A DNA stretch of 64,000 bases from Stappia sp. MMSF_3263. Its GTDB lineage: Bacteria; Pseudomonadota; Alphaproteobacteria; Rhizobiales; Stappiaceae. Positions 23,337 to 33,296 of this stretch are shown here, in pieces (within the stretch, counting starts at the first letter, position 1; each line of letters begins with the position of its first letter). The translations under genes and the position numbers were made by a program. A model generated the notes under the pieces. That model searched no databases. It had not been told where the DNA came from and was given only the letters and a program-made list of their open reading frames with translations. The stretch spans positions 1-64,000 of the forward strand of contig NZ_JASHIK010000020.1 in the NCBI RefSeq assembly GCF_030733745.1, written 5' to 3'.

Positions 23337-24512
23337 TCACATGCGCTTGGCGACCTCTTCCAGCATCACCTCGGTGGCGCCGCCGCCGATCGATTGGACC
23401 CGGGCATCGCGTGCCATCCGCTCGATCGTGCTTTCGCTCATGAAGCCCATGCCGCCATGGAACTGGACGCAGGCATACATGACCTCGTTGACCAGTTCCC
23501 CGCAATAGGACTTGATCATCGACACCTCGCGCACGAGATCCTCGCCGGCGGCGGCGCGGGCCGCCGTTGCGTAGATCATCTGCCGCCCGGCTTCAACCCA
23601 GGTCGCGAGTTCGGCAAGCCGCTGGCGAACCACCTGTTTTTCCCACAAAGGTGCGCCGAACGCCTTGCGTTCGCGGACATAGTCCACGGTCAGCTCGATC
23701 GCCGCCTGTGCCTCGCCCATCGACATGGCGCCGAGGACGAGCCGCTCGTTCTGGAAGTTCTTCATGATGGCGTAGAAACCGCGCCCCTGCTCGCCGAGGA
23801 CGTTCTCCACCGGCACGCGCGCATCGGCAAAGGAGAGCTCGGCCGTGTCGGAACTGCGCCAGCCATGCTTGTCGAGCGCCCGCGAAACGCTGAAGCCGGG
23901 CGTGCCCTTCTCCACCAGGAACATCGTCACCGACTGGCTGGCCGGGCCGCCCGCCTCGGTCTTGGCCGCCACGCAATAAAGGTCTGCATGGACCCCGTTG
24001 GTGATGAACATCTTGGACCCGTTGAGCAAATAGTGGTCGCCCTCGCGCCGCGCCGTGGTCCGGATGCCCTTCACGTCGGAGCCGGCATCCGGCTCGGTCA
24101 CGGCGACGGCGGTGATCGTCTCGCCGGCGATGACACCGGGCAGATAGCGCGCCTTCTGCGCCGCGCTGCCGGCGTTGAAGACATGGACCGAAGCCATGTC
24201 GGTATGGACCAGCGCGGTGATCGCAACGCCGGCATAGGTCGAGCGGCCAAGTTCCTCGGCAAGCACCACGGTCGCCCGTTCGTCCATGCCGGATCCGCCA
24301 TATTCGGCCGGATAGCGGATGCCGAAGAAGCCGAGTTCGCCCATCTTGCGCAGCACGGCGCGCGGGGTGAGCCCGTCCGCCTCCCACTGGTCGGCGTGGG
24401 GCTTGACCTCCTGCTCGACGAAGCGGCGTACCTGCGCGCGCAGCATGTGATGCTCCTCCTCGAAGAAGAAGCTGCTGGCCGTTGTCGCGTCGAAACCGAG
24501 TGTCGCCTTCAT
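23337..24512 (-). CDS. Acyl-CoA dehydrogenase
   Basis: 391-residue flavoenzyme that introduces a double bond at C2-C3 of an acyl-CoA. Family motifs are TAVAVTEPDAGSDVKGI, then NGSKMFITNG in the FAD/substrate domain, and QFHGGMGFMSESTIERMARD, with IGGGATEVMLEEVAKRM at the end. The length is normal. The substrate is unclear; SMIKSYCGELVNEVMYACVQ lies at the position of the catalytic loop and should be compared with isovaleryl- and citronellyl-CoA dehydrogenases. It is divergent from acyl-CoA carboxylase genes, so dehydrogenation followed by carboxylation of a branched 2-enoyl-CoA is plausible. Confidence 0.9.
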   Translation of the reverse strand: MKATLGFDATTASSFFFEEEHHMLRAQVRRFVEQEVKPHADQWEADGLTPRAVLRKMGELGFFGIRYPAEYGGSGMDERATVVLAEELGRSTYAGVAITALVHTDMASVHVFNAGSAAQKARYLPGVIAGETITAVAVTEPDAGSDVKGIRTTARREGDHYLLNGSKMFITNGVHADLYCVAAKTEAGGPASQSVTMFLVEKGTPGFSVSRALDKHGWRSSDTAELSFADARVPVENVLGEQGRGFYAIMKNFQNERLVLGAMSMGEAQAAIELTVDYVRERKAFGAPLWEKQVVRQRLAELATWVEAGRQMIYATAARAAAGEDLVREVSMIKSYCGELVNEVMYACVQFHGGMGFMSESTIERMARDARVQSIGGGATEVMLEEVAKRM

Positions 24513-24631
24513 GTGCCCTGCCTTGTTGCCTTGCCGGTTCCCGGCCCTGTTCCCCGTTTGCCGCGACAGTCCCGCCCGGGGCCTGGCTGCATCCGGCAGC
24601 CCCCCGTCAGCACCTGTCGTTGACTTAATTT

Positions 24632-24645
24632 CTAACGAACGTTAG
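24632..24645. promoter_or_regulatory. Palindromic operator in the acyl-CoA gene divergent promoter
   Basis: CTAACG, AA, CGTTAG: perfect 6-bp arms, 12 bp after TTGACT (24620-24625), a possible -35 element for the carboxylase operon. It lies in the 172-bp spacer between the dehydrogenase and the carboxyltransferase. TetR repressors bind such short palindromes, so the adjacent TetR protein is the likely ligand-responsive binder. Confidence 0.6.
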
Positions 24646-24684
24646 GTAGAACGTCAAACCGGATAATGGCAAGGGAGGCGCGCC

Positions 24685-26274
<1,590 letters not shown>

Positions 26275-26282
26275 GGCCGCAC

Positions 26283-28280
26283 ATGTTCGACAGCCTGCTT
26301 ATCGCCAATCGCGGCGAGATCGCCTGCCGCATCATCCGCACCGCACGCCGGCTCGGCCTGCGCACCATCGCTGTCTATTCGGATGCCGACCGCGACGCGC
26401 TGCATGTGAAGATGGCGGACGAGGCCGTGCATATCGGCGCCGCGCCCGCATCCCAGAGCTATCTCAAGGTCGAACGCATCGTCGAAGCCGCAAGGGCGAC
26501 GGGCGCCGCTGCGGTCCATCCAGGCTACGGCTTTCTCTCCGAACGGCCGGAGCTCGCCCTTGCCTGCGCCGAAAACGACCTCGTCTGGGTCGGTCCGGCC
26601 CCTCACGCCATCGCCGCCATGGGATCGAAGATCGAGGCGAAACGGATCGCCGGAGAGGCGGGCGTGCCCTGCATTCCCGGCTATGCGGGCGAGGACCAGT
26701 CGGATGCCGCGCTCGTCGCCGCCGCCCTGCGCATCGGCCTGCCGGTGATGGTCAAGGCCAGTGCCGGCGGGGGCGGCAAGGGCATGCGTGCCGTTCTCGC
26801 CGAGGCCGACCTTGCCGCAGCGATCGCCTCCGCCAGGACCGAGGCCGAGCGCGCCTTCGGCAACGGCCGGCTGCTCGTTGAAAAGCTCGTGCAGAACCCG
26901 CGCCACATCGAGGTCCAGCTGCTTGGCGACCGTCATGGCAACCTCCTCCATCTCTTCGAGCGTGACTGCTCGGTCCAGCGCAACCACCAGAAGCTGCTGG
27001 AGGAAGCGCCTGCCCCGAACCTCGATCCCGGCACCCGCGAGCGGCTTTTCTCGGCCGCGCTGACGCTCGGCCGGGCCATCGACTACGACAATGCCGGAAC
27101 GGTCGAGTTCATCATGGATGGAGCCACCGGGGATTTCTTTTTCCTGGAGATGAACACACGCCTGCAGGTCGAGCATACCGTCACCGAGGCAATCACCGGG
27201 ATCGACCTGGTCGAAATGCAGTTGCGCATCGCCGCCGGCGAAGCCCTGCCCTTCGCCCAGCACGAGATCCGCGCCACCGGACACGCCATCGAGGCCCGGC
27301 TTGCGGCCGAGGACGCGGCCAGCGGTTTCCGCCCGTCCACCGGCACGCTGCTGCACTGGAACCCGGCCCCGGAGCTGCGCTGCGACAGCGGTGTCGCGAC
27401 CGGGTCCACGGTCGGCGCCTCCTACGATTCGATGATCGCCAAGCTCGTCGCCCACGGCCGCGACAGGACGGAAGCCTGCCGCAGGCTCGCCGCCGGACTG
27501 GAGCGGACGGAGGTCGCCGGCGTGACCACCAACCGGCTGTTCCTGCGCGACGCGATCCGCCGGCCGGCCTTCGCCGAGGGGCGCGCGACCACCGAATTCC
27601 TCGCGCAGGAATGGCCGGAGGGCTGGCAGGCGGCGGGCACCTCCGACAGTCTTGTCCTCGCGGCCCTTGCCCGGCATCTGCGGAACCGGCAGCCCTGCTC
27701 CCCGGCACGGCCCCCGTCTCCTTGGCACACGCTCGGCGGCTTTCGCCTGCTCGGCGAAGCCGGCAGCCCGGCCCGTGCCACCTATCTCGATGCCGAGCGA
27801 CCGGAAACGCGGGTGGCGATCTCCGGGCAGGAAAGCCCTTTCGCGGTCACGGTCGGAGGCGAGACACGCGAGATCGATGTCGATTGGCGGGACAACACAC
27901 GGCTGGCGATCTCGATCGACGGCCGGGCAGAGACGGTCGGGGCGCTTGTCGCGGGCGACGCCGTCCACCTTTGGAGCGCGCGTTGCGATGCCGTCCACCG
28001 GGTCGTGCCCGCAGCCGACTTCGATGCCGCCCAGGCCGGCGAAGGCGCCGGCGCGGCGGACCGCGTCACGGCACCGATGCCGGGCCTGCTGGTTTCGCTC
28101 AACGTCCGCCCCGGCGAGAAGGTGGCAAAGGGCGACACGCTGGCGGTGATGGAATCGATGAAACTGCTCATGGACCTCAAGGCGGCCGCATCCGGCATCG
28201 TCACCGCGGTGGGAGCTGCGGCCGGGGATACGCTCGATGCCGGCGCAGTCATCGTCACTCTCGACCCGGACGAAAGCTGA
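26283..28280 (+). CDS. Acyl-CoA carboxylase, biotin carboxylase/BCCP (alpha) subunit
   Basis: 665-residue alpha subunit. The biotin carboxylase domain (about 1-445) starts MFDSLLIANRGEIACRIIRT and has the ATP-grasp sequence MVKASAGGGGKGMRAV, then RDCSVQRNHQKLLEEAP and FLEMNTRLQVEHTVTE. A middle region links to a C-terminal biotinyl domain with the attachment motif AVMESMKLLMDL, in which Lys carries biotin; ESMKL is a mild variant of the usual AMKM. It works with the carboxyltransferase encoded just upstream. Its stop lies 2 bp from the stop of the convergent DsbA-like gene. The substrate is not determined by sequence alone. Confidence 0.9.
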   Translation: MFDSLLIANRGEIACRIIRTARRLGLRTIAVYSDADRDALHVKMADEAVHIGAAPASQSYLKVERIVEAARATGAAAVHPGYGFLSERPELALACAENDLVWVGPAPHAIAAMGSKIEAKRIAGEAGVPCIPGYAGEDQSDAALVAAALRIGLPVMVKASAGGGGKGMRAVLAEADLAAAIASARTEAERAFGNGRLLVEKLVQNPRHIEVQLLGDRHGNLLHLFERDCSVQRNHQKLLEEAPAPNLDPGTRERLFSAALTLGRAIDYDNAGTVEFIMDGATGDFFFLEMNTRLQVEHTVTEAITGIDLVEMQLRIAAGEALPFAQHEIRATGHAIEARLAAEDAASGFRPSTGTLLHWNPAPELRCDSGVATGSTVGASYDSMIAKLVAHGRDRTEACRRLAAGLERTEVAGVTTNRLFLRDAIRRPAFAEGRATTEFLAQEWPEGWQAAGTSDSLVLAALARHLRNRQPCSPARPPSPWHTLGGFRLLGEAGSPARATYLDAERPETRVAISGQESPFAVTVGGETREIDVDWRDNTRLAISIDGRAETVGALVAGDAVHLWSARCDAVHRVVPAADFDAAQAGEGAGAADRVTAPMPGLLVSLNVRPGEKVAKGDTLAVMESMKLLMDLKAAASGIVTAVGAAAGDTLDAGAVIVTLDPDES

Positions 28281-28282
28281 TC

Positions 28283-28933
28283 TCAGACGCCCCGAAGCCG
28301 GGCGAGAAGCGTTTCGAGGCCGCCATAAAGCGCGTCCGTGCCGATCAGGCGGCGGGCCTCCCCCCGGCCCGCGACAAGAGCGGGAACGCCGCGCACCCCG
28401 AACCGTGCCATCTCGGTTCGTCCGGCCTCGATGCGTGCCGCGTTGGCCTGGACGAGAGCCTCGTCCGGAGCGGCAAAGCGGCGCGCCGCCTCGTCCAGCC
28501 CCATCTCCTGAAGCACATCGGAGAGGATGGCCGGATCGGCATTGTCCCGGCCCGCCACGTAGCGGACGCGCTGGATGGCGGAAAGCGCCTCCAGCTCGCG
28601 CTCAGGAGCGGTGAGACGCACCGCCGTCAGGGCCAGCGTCGCCGGGCCGGAATCGACACGTGTTCCGCGCGCGCCCAACACATTGGCGCGATAGGCTTCG
28701 CTGAAGGGCTGGCCGCTCAGGCGGGCAATACGCTGGTCCGCCTCCCAGGCATGGGCGGCAAACCCGTCGTTCATCGGGAAGGCGCCGCCGCCTGCAAACA
28801 AGCCGGAGGGGACCAGCTCAACCGCGATCTCCGGGTGCCGGCCGGCCTGTTCCATGGCCGGCAATGCGCCATAGCACCAGCCGCACAGGGGGTCGAAGAT
28901 ATAATCCAGATGCATCGTCGAACCGGTTTCCAT
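28283..28933 (-). CDS. DsbA family (FrnE-like) thioredoxin-fold protein
   Basis: 216-residue thioredoxin-fold protein without a signal peptide. The active site is FDPLCGWCYGALPAME, a CxxC with Gly-Trp between the cysteines, and the cis-Pro loop is FGVRGVPALV. It matches the cytoplasmic FrnE/2-hydroxychromene-2-carboxylate isomerase-like branch rather than periplasmic DsbA. The ATG at 28933 follows GAGGTGGGGACC; an ATG six codons later is less supported. It lies 22 bp after the NAD(P)-binding gene and is probably co-transcribed with it under the divergent HxlR regulator, so electrophile or redox stress is a likely context. Confidence 0.82.
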   Translation of the reverse strand: METGSTMHLDYIFDPLCGWCYGALPAMEQAGRHPEIAVELVPSGLFAGGGAFPMNDGFAAHAWEADQRIARLSGQPFSEAYRANVLGARGTRVDSGPATLALTAVRLTAPERELEALSAIQRVRYVAGRDNADPAILSDVLQEMGLDEAARRFAAPDEALVQANAARIEAGRTEMARFGVRGVPALVAGRGEARRLIGTDALYGGLETLLARLRGV

Positions 28934-28955
28934 GGTCCCCACCTCGCCTCTTACG

Positions 28956-29567
28956 TCAGTAGCCGACGGTGAAGCGCTGGCGCGAGTGCTTCGGTGTCTC
29001 GATCTCGTCGACCATGGCGATGGCATAGTCCTCGAAGGAGATGCTGCTGCCGTTCTCGTTCGCCAGAAGGGCGTCCTTGCCAAGCCGGAACCGGCCGGTG
29101 CGCTCACCCGGCACGAACATCGCGGACGGGGACAGGAAGGTCCAGTCGAGATCGTCGACATCCTTCAGAAGATCAAGGAAACGCGCGCCGCCAAGGGCTT
29201 CCTCCTTGTACTCCGCCGGAAAGTCCGGCTGGTCGACCAGCCTCTGGCCCGGCGCCACCTCAAGGCTGCCGGCGCCGCCGACAACCAGGTAACGCTTCAC
29301 GCCGGAGGCACGCACGGCCTTGATCAGGATGGCCGGATCGCTGGCGCTGAAATGCACCGAGCTGATCACCACGTCATGCCCCTTCAACAAGCTTGCGAGC
29401 CCTTCGCCGTCGAAGACATCGCCCTTTGCGGCGGTCACGCCCGGCAGGGCCGCGATCCTGTCCGGATTGCGGGCAATCGCCGTCACCTGGTGACCCCGGT
29501 TGGAGAGTTCCGTGAGGATGCGCGACCCGGCGTTGCCGGATGCGCCGATCAGCGCGACATGTGTCAT
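28956..29567 (-). CDS. NAD(P)H-binding oxidoreductase (atypical SDR)
   Basis: 203-residue NAD(P)-dependent protein with a Rossmann N-terminus: MTHVALIGASGNAGSRIL. It belongs to the NAD(P)H-binding / NmrA-like atypical SDRs, which lack the Tyr-x3-Lys pair and often respond to quinone or redox stress. Further family features are HDVVISSVHFSASDP, then SGVKRYLVVGGAGSLEV and WTFLSPSAMFVPGERTGRF. It is divergent from the HxlR regulator; such HxlR-oxidoreductase pairs are common, and an inverted repeat in the spacer is a likely operator. Confidence 0.88.
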   Translation of the reverse strand: MTHVALIGASGNAGSRILTELSNRGHQVTAIARNPDRIAALPGVTAAKGDVFDGEGLASLLKGHDVVISSVHFSASDPAILIKAVRASGVKRYLVVGGAGSLEVAPGQRLVDQPDFPAEYKEEALGGARFLDLLKDVDDLDWTFLSPSAMFVPGERTGRFRLGKDALLANENGSSISFEDYAIAMVDEIETPKHSRQRFTVGY

Positions 29568-29594
29568 GTTTCGTCCTTTGGTTTCAAAATCGGA

Positions 29595-29612
29595 TCTGGT
29601 CTATTATCCAGA
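29595..29612. promoter_or_regulatory. Inverted repeat in HxlR divergent promoter
   Basis: TCTGG, eight bases, CCAGA within the 148-bp spacer between the oxidoreductase gene (start 29567) and hxlR (start 29716). It begins 27 bp upstream of the oxidoreductase start, a suitable place for repression. Assignment to HxlR is by context. Confidence 0.4.
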
Positions 29613-29715
29613 CTGAAACCCAGTTAGGACGGACGCGCGAAACCCGCAAGAAGTCATCTTTTCGCGACATGGTCATCGCGGCGTGACCCTTGTCGGTGGC
29701 AGGAAAGGATCCCGT

Positions 29716-30099
29716 ATGAGCGAAGAAACCGCATTCCCCAAATCCTGTTCCTTCGAGCAACCCTGCCCGATACGCGACGTGCTGGACAGGATCGGCGATC
29801 AGTGGAGCCTGCTCGTTCTGGACGTTCTGAGCGGGGGAACACTGCGGTTCAACGCCATCTCCCGGCAGATCGGCGACATCTCCAAGCAGATGCTGTCCAA
29901 GACCCTGCGACGGCTGGAACATGACGGCTTCGTCCACCGCACGATCTACGCGGAAGTTCCCCCGCGGGTGGAATACGAACTGACCGAGTTGGGGCGCTCC
30001 TTCCTGGAGCCGATGAAGGGCCTGATCGCCTGGGCGGATACCCACCATGCGGCGATCCGCGAGGCACGTGCCGATTACTCGGCCAGGGAGCCGGCCTGA
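29716..30099 (+). CDS. HxlR family transcriptional regulator
   Basis: 127-residue winged-helix regulator. The HxlR core begins EQPCPIRDVLDRIGDQWSLL, has the Cys near the N-terminus used by many redox- or aldehyde-sensing members, then RFNAISRQIGDISKQMLSKT and a wing VPPRVEYELTELGRSF. A second Cys (SCSFEQ) lies seven residues before the conserved one. AGGAAAGGATCCCGT precedes the start. It is divergent from the oxidoreductase/DsbA-like pair, which it probably controls. Confidence 0.9.
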   Translation: MSEETAFPKSCSFEQPCPIRDVLDRIGDQWSLLVLDVLSGGTLRFNAISRQIGDISKQMLSKTLRRLEHDGFVHRTIYAEVPPRVEYELTELGRSFLEPMKGLIAWADTHHAAIREARADYSAREPA

Positions 30100-30128
30100 C
30101 GCTCGATCCGGCTGGTTGACGGGTTTCG

Positions 30129-30149
30129 GCTTCCCGGGCGTCCGGAAGC
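30129..30149. terminator. Possible shared hairpin between hxlR and the MocR gene
   Basis: GCTTCC and GGAAGC form 6-bp arms with a 9-base loop in the 51-bp gap between two convergent stops (30099 and 30151). There is no T-run, so this is only a candidate bidirectional terminator. Confidence 0.25.
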
Positions 30150-30150
30150 T

Positions 30151-31521
30151 TCAGCGCATCTGTTCGCCCAGGAAATCGATGAAGGCCGGGTTCGTTCCAT
30201 AGGCGACATTGACGCGGATCGCCGCCCGCCCCCCCGATGCGCGGTCCGGCCGGAACAGGCTGCCCGGCGCAAGGAAGATGCTGCGCTCGGCCGCCTTGCG
30301 GCAAAGCTCGAGCTCGTCGATCTCGCCGGGAAACTCCGTCCACAGGTAGAAGCCCGGCGTGACGCTTTGCCGGACTTTCAGCCCGACCGCCTCGAGCCGG
30401 GCGCAGGAGGCCTTGTGCGCCTCCTCGACCCGCGCCTTCAGCCGTCGCAGGTGCCGCAGATACTGGCCTCCCTGGATGAGGTTGAAGACGAAACGCTCGA
30501 CATAGTCGGAGGTCGCCACGGTGGTCAGCATCTTGAGATTGGCGAGCGCGCCGACCAGCGAGGGATGACCGGCGACGAAGCCGCAGCGCAGGCTCGCCGA
30601 AAGGGTCTTGGAAAACGTGCCGACATAGAGAACCCGGTTGAGCTGGTCGAGGGCGGCAAGGCGCGGCAGCGTGGTCGGGACGATGTCGGCGAGCGCGTCG
30701 TTCTCGACGATCAGGAAGCCCCAGCGCTCTGCAAGCTGCATCAGCCCGAAGGCGACGGCCGGCGACAGGGTGCTGCCGGTCGGATTGTGGGCGAGCGACT
30801 GGGTGAAGAAGACCTTCGGCCGGTGCACGGCAAGGCGCGCGGCAAGATCCTCAAGGTCCGGACCGTCGGGACCACGGCGGATGCCGATCATCCGCGCCTT
30901 GGCAAGGGTCAGCTTGCCGAACAGCGGATAATAGCCAGGATCGTCGACGAAGACGGTGTCGCCCGGTTCGATCAGATGACGAATGATCAGGTCGAGGCCG
31001 TGATTGACGCCGTGCGTCAGCAGCAATCCGTCCGGCTGCACGGAGATGGAGCGTTCCAGCAGCAGCATGCGCAGCCGCTCGCGCAAGGGCGCATAACCCC
31101 AGGAACTGCCGTAGCCGAAATCGACGGCCTCCGGCTCGGCCGTCTTGAAGCCGGAGAAGTAGCGCTTGAGCTCGGAGCCTTCCGTCCAGAACGCCGGGGG
31201 GCGGCCATCGCCGGGGCGGACCTCGTAGTGCTGGTCGAGCTGCTCGCGCAACAGCGAAACGACATCGACGGCGGCCGCGACATGCGGCGCCGGCGGCACG
31301 GCACGCGGCAGTTGGAACTGGGCGACGTAGTAGCCGGAACCCGCGCGCGCCTCGAGCAGTCCTTGCGCCACGAGCTGGTCATAGGCATCGGCCATCGTGT
31401 TCTTGGAGACGCCGTGCTCGCGCGCCGCCTGGCGAACAGACGGCAGCCGTTCGCCCGGTTTGTAGGCTCCAGCTGACAAAAGACCGCTTACATGCTGGAC
31501 AATCCGTCCGGCGCGAGTCAC
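30151..31521 (-). CDS. MocR/GabR family regulator (GntR HTH fused to aminotransferase domain)
   Basis: 456-residue regulator. The N-terminal GntR-type winged HTH (about 1-70) reads GAYKPGERLPSVRQAAREHG and VSKNTMADAYDQLVAQGLLE. A fold-type I aminotransferase-like domain follows; the PLP-binding Lys is in LYVGTFSKTLSASLRCGFV, with DDPGYYPLFGKL and HNPTGSTLSP upstream. Such proteins (GabR, EnuR, PdxR) use PLP to sense an amine or amino acid. GTG start at 31521; an ATG 8 bp upstream is out of frame. It is divergent from the TRAP/mva operon across a repeat-rich spacer and probably controls it. Because EnuR regulates ectoine catabolism in other alphaproteobacteria, control of the nearby eut genes is an alternative. 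Confidence 0.85.
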   Translation of the reverse strand: MTRAGRIVQHVSGLLSAGAYKPGERLPSVRQAAREHGVSKNTMADAYDQLVAQGLLEARAGSGYYVAQFQLPRAVPPAPHVAAAVDVVSLLREQLDQHYEVRPGDGRPPAFWTEGSELKRYFSGFKTAEPEAVDFGYGSSWGYAPLRERLRMLLLERSISVQPDGLLLTHGVNHGLDLIIRHLIEPGDTVFVDDPGYYPLFGKLTLAKARMIGIRRGPDGPDLEDLAARLAVHRPKVFFTQSLAHNPTGSTLSPAVAFGLMQLAERWGFLIVENDALADIVPTTLPRLAALDQLNRVLYVGTFSKTLSASLRCGFVAGHPSLVGALANLKMLTTVATSDYVERFVFNLIQGGQYLRHLRRLKARVEEAHKASCARLEAVGLKVRQSVTPGFYLWTEFPGEIDELELCRKAAERSIFLAPGSLFRPDRASGGRAAIRVNVAYGTNPAFIDFLGEQMR

Positions 31522-31534
31522 CCGTGCATTGCTA

Positions 31535-31612
31535 ATTTTTGCGATGACTGTCCCACTCCGATTATTGGGACAGTCATCGCAAAAATGCCTGAGACTGTCC
31601 CTTGATTGTCCC
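31535..31612. promoter_or_regulatory. Operator array between MocR gene and TRAP operon
   Basis: 31535-31555 and 31566-31586 are 21-bp perfect inverted arms with a 10-base spacer. Within and beyond them the 9-mer GACTGTCCC occurs at 31546-31554 and 31593-31601, as its complement at 31567-31575, and as GATTGTCCC at 31604-31612. The last two are spaced 11 bp apart, one helical turn. MocR regulators typically bind direct repeats, so this is probably the control region for both divergent units. Confidence 0.65.
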
Positions 31613-31671
31613 AGTCTATTTTATGACAATTTACGTCGGTCGACAATCAAACCATCCCTGGGAGGAAACAC

Positions 31672-32706
31672 ATGACCGCATTGAACCGCCGCCGGTTCCT
31701 GACCGCATCGGCACTTGGTGGCGCAGCCACGCTTGCAATGCCCGCAATCGCCAATGCGCAGGACACCGTCCAATGGCGCATGCAGGCCCTCTGGGACGGT
31801 GGCACCACGCCGTTCGAGTTCGAGAAGAAGTTCGTGGAGCGCGTCGGCGAACTGACCGACGGCAAGTTCGAGATCAAGCTCTTCTCGGCCGGTCAGCTGG
31901 TTCCCGCAGCACAGGCCTTCGACGCGGTGCGCTCCGGCGCGTTCCAGATGATGAAGACCTTCGACGGCTACGAGGCGGGCAAGATCCCGGCCTTCGCCTT
32001 CACCTCGACCATCCCCTTCGGCTTCCCCGATCCGGACCAGTACGAGGCGTGGTTCTACGAGCTCGGCGGCCTCGACATGGCCCGCGAAGCCTACGGCAAG
32101 GCAGGCCTGACCTATATCGCGCCGACCGTCTATGGCGAGGAGCCGATCCACTCGACGGTGCGCATGGAAAGCATCGCCGACATGGCCGGCAAGAAGGGCC
32201 GCTTCGTCGGCCTCGCCTCCGCCGTGATGGGCGATCTGGGCGTTGCCGTGACGCCGATGGCGACCGCCGAAGTCTATTCCGGCCTGGAGAAGGGCCTGAT
32301 CGACTTCGCCGACCGCGGCGACCTGACCGCCAACTACGAGGCGGGCCTCGCCGAGGTGGCCAAGTTCGTCATCCTGCCGGGCGTGCACCAGCCGACGACC
32401 GCGACCAGCTATGTCGCCAATTCGGCGGCCCATGCGGCCCTGCCGGAGAGCTTCAAGGCGGCCCTTGCCGTCGCCGCCCGCGAGATCTCGGGATCGCTGC
32501 GCCAGCGCATCATCGTGCAGAACACCCAGGTGCTCGACAAGTATCGCGAGAAGGGCGTCGAGGTGCTCCATCTCGACCAGGGCGACGTGGCCGAGGCCCG
32601 GTCGAAGGCGGTCGAATCCTGGTCCAAGGCGACCAAGGGCGATCCGCTGGCGACCAAGATCGTCGAAAGCCAGACCGCCTTCATGAAGGCGCTCGGCCTG
32701 CTCTGA
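31672..32706 (+). CDS. TRAP transporter substrate-binding protein DctP, candidate mevalonate receptor
   Basis: 344-residue periplasmic receptor. The signal has a twin-arginine look: LNRRRFLTASALGGAATLAM, with cleavage after AIANA. The body is DctP: LFSAGQLVPAAQAFDAVRSG, then FGFPDPDQYEAWFYELGG and TAEVYSGLEKGLIDFADRG. GGGAGGAAACAC precedes the ATG, identical to the site of the other TRAP receptor at 1024. First gene of an operon with DctQ and DctM, followed co-directionally by HMG-CoA reductase and lyase. The substrate is therefore probably mevalonate; this is inferred from the neighbours, not from binding residues. Confidence 0.9.
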   Translation: MTALNRRRFLTASALGGAATLAMPAIANAQDTVQWRMQALWDGGTTPFEFEKKFVERVGELTDGKFEIKLFSAGQLVPAAQAFDAVRSGAFQMMKTFDGYEAGKIPAFAFTSTIPFGFPDPDQYEAWFYELGGLDMAREAYGKAGLTYIAPTVYGEEPIHSTVRMESIADMAGKKGRFVGLASAVMGDLGVAVTPMATAEVYSGLEKGLIDFADRGDLTANYEAGLAEVAKFVILPGVHQPTTATSYVANSAAHAALPESFKAALAVAAREISGSLRQRIIVQNTQVLDKYREKGVEVLHLDQGDVAEARSKAVESWSKATKGDPLATKIVESQTAFMKALGLL

Positions 32707-32792
32707 GCGAACGTCTCGCGTAACACGTCGCGGGGAGCGCATGGCGCTGCCCGCCCTTTCCCGCCGCACCGGACGCGGCCAGACGGCAGCCC

Positions 32793-33296
32793 ATGAAAAC
32801 GCTCAGCTTCCTTGTCACCGGCCTCAACCGGATCCTTTTCGTCATCGCGGCCGCCATCATCTTCGCCGTCGTGCCGATGCTCCTCTATGAGGTCGTGGCG
32901 CGCTACGCCTTCGACGCCCCGACCGTCTGGGCGATGGAGGCAAGCACGCTCGTTTTCGGACCGCATTTCATGCTGGCCGGTCCCTACCTGCTGCATCTGC
33001 GCGGCCATGTCTCCGTCGACATCCTCAGCGATCGCGCTTCCGGCGTGCCCCGGCGGGTGCTGGAGATCTTCACCTTCTCGGTGATCGCGATCTTCGCCGC
33101 CGTCTTCGCCAAGGTCAGCTGGCCGCTGGCCGTGAACGCCTATGCGCTCGGCGAAACAAGTTTCTCCGCCTGGAACCCGCCGATCTGGTGGGTCAAGTTC
33201 ATCGTGCCCTTCGCCTTTGTCATGCTGTTCGCCCAGGCGCTTGTCGAACTCTTCGCCCCCGCCTCGCGCGCGCCGGCCGGGGAGGCGCGGCCATGA
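32793..33296 (+). CDS. TRAP transporter small permease subunit DctQ
   Basis: 167-residue DctQ membrane subunit with four hydrophobic helices (LNRILFVIAAAIIFAVVPML first). Typical features are YEVVARYAFDAPTVWAMEA and AGPYLLHLRGHVSVDILSDR, where the H-V-D near the second helix is characteristic. It lies 86 bp after the receptor gene and its stop overlaps the DctM start (ATGA). It supports assembly of the transporter's membrane module. Confidence 0.92.
   Translation: MKTLSFLVTGLNRILFVIAAAIIFAVVPMLLYEVVARYAFDAPTVWAMEASTLVFGPHFMLAGPYLLHLRGHVSVDILSDRASGVPRRVLEIFTFSVIAIFAAVFAKVSWPLAVNAYALGETSFSAWNPPIWWVKFIVPFAFVMLFAQALVELFAPASRAPAGEARP

Noticed and set aside
30151-31521. MocR gene as a true aminotransferase
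   Set aside because: The GntR-type HTH at the N-terminus and its divergent position next to operator repeats identify a MocR regulator.
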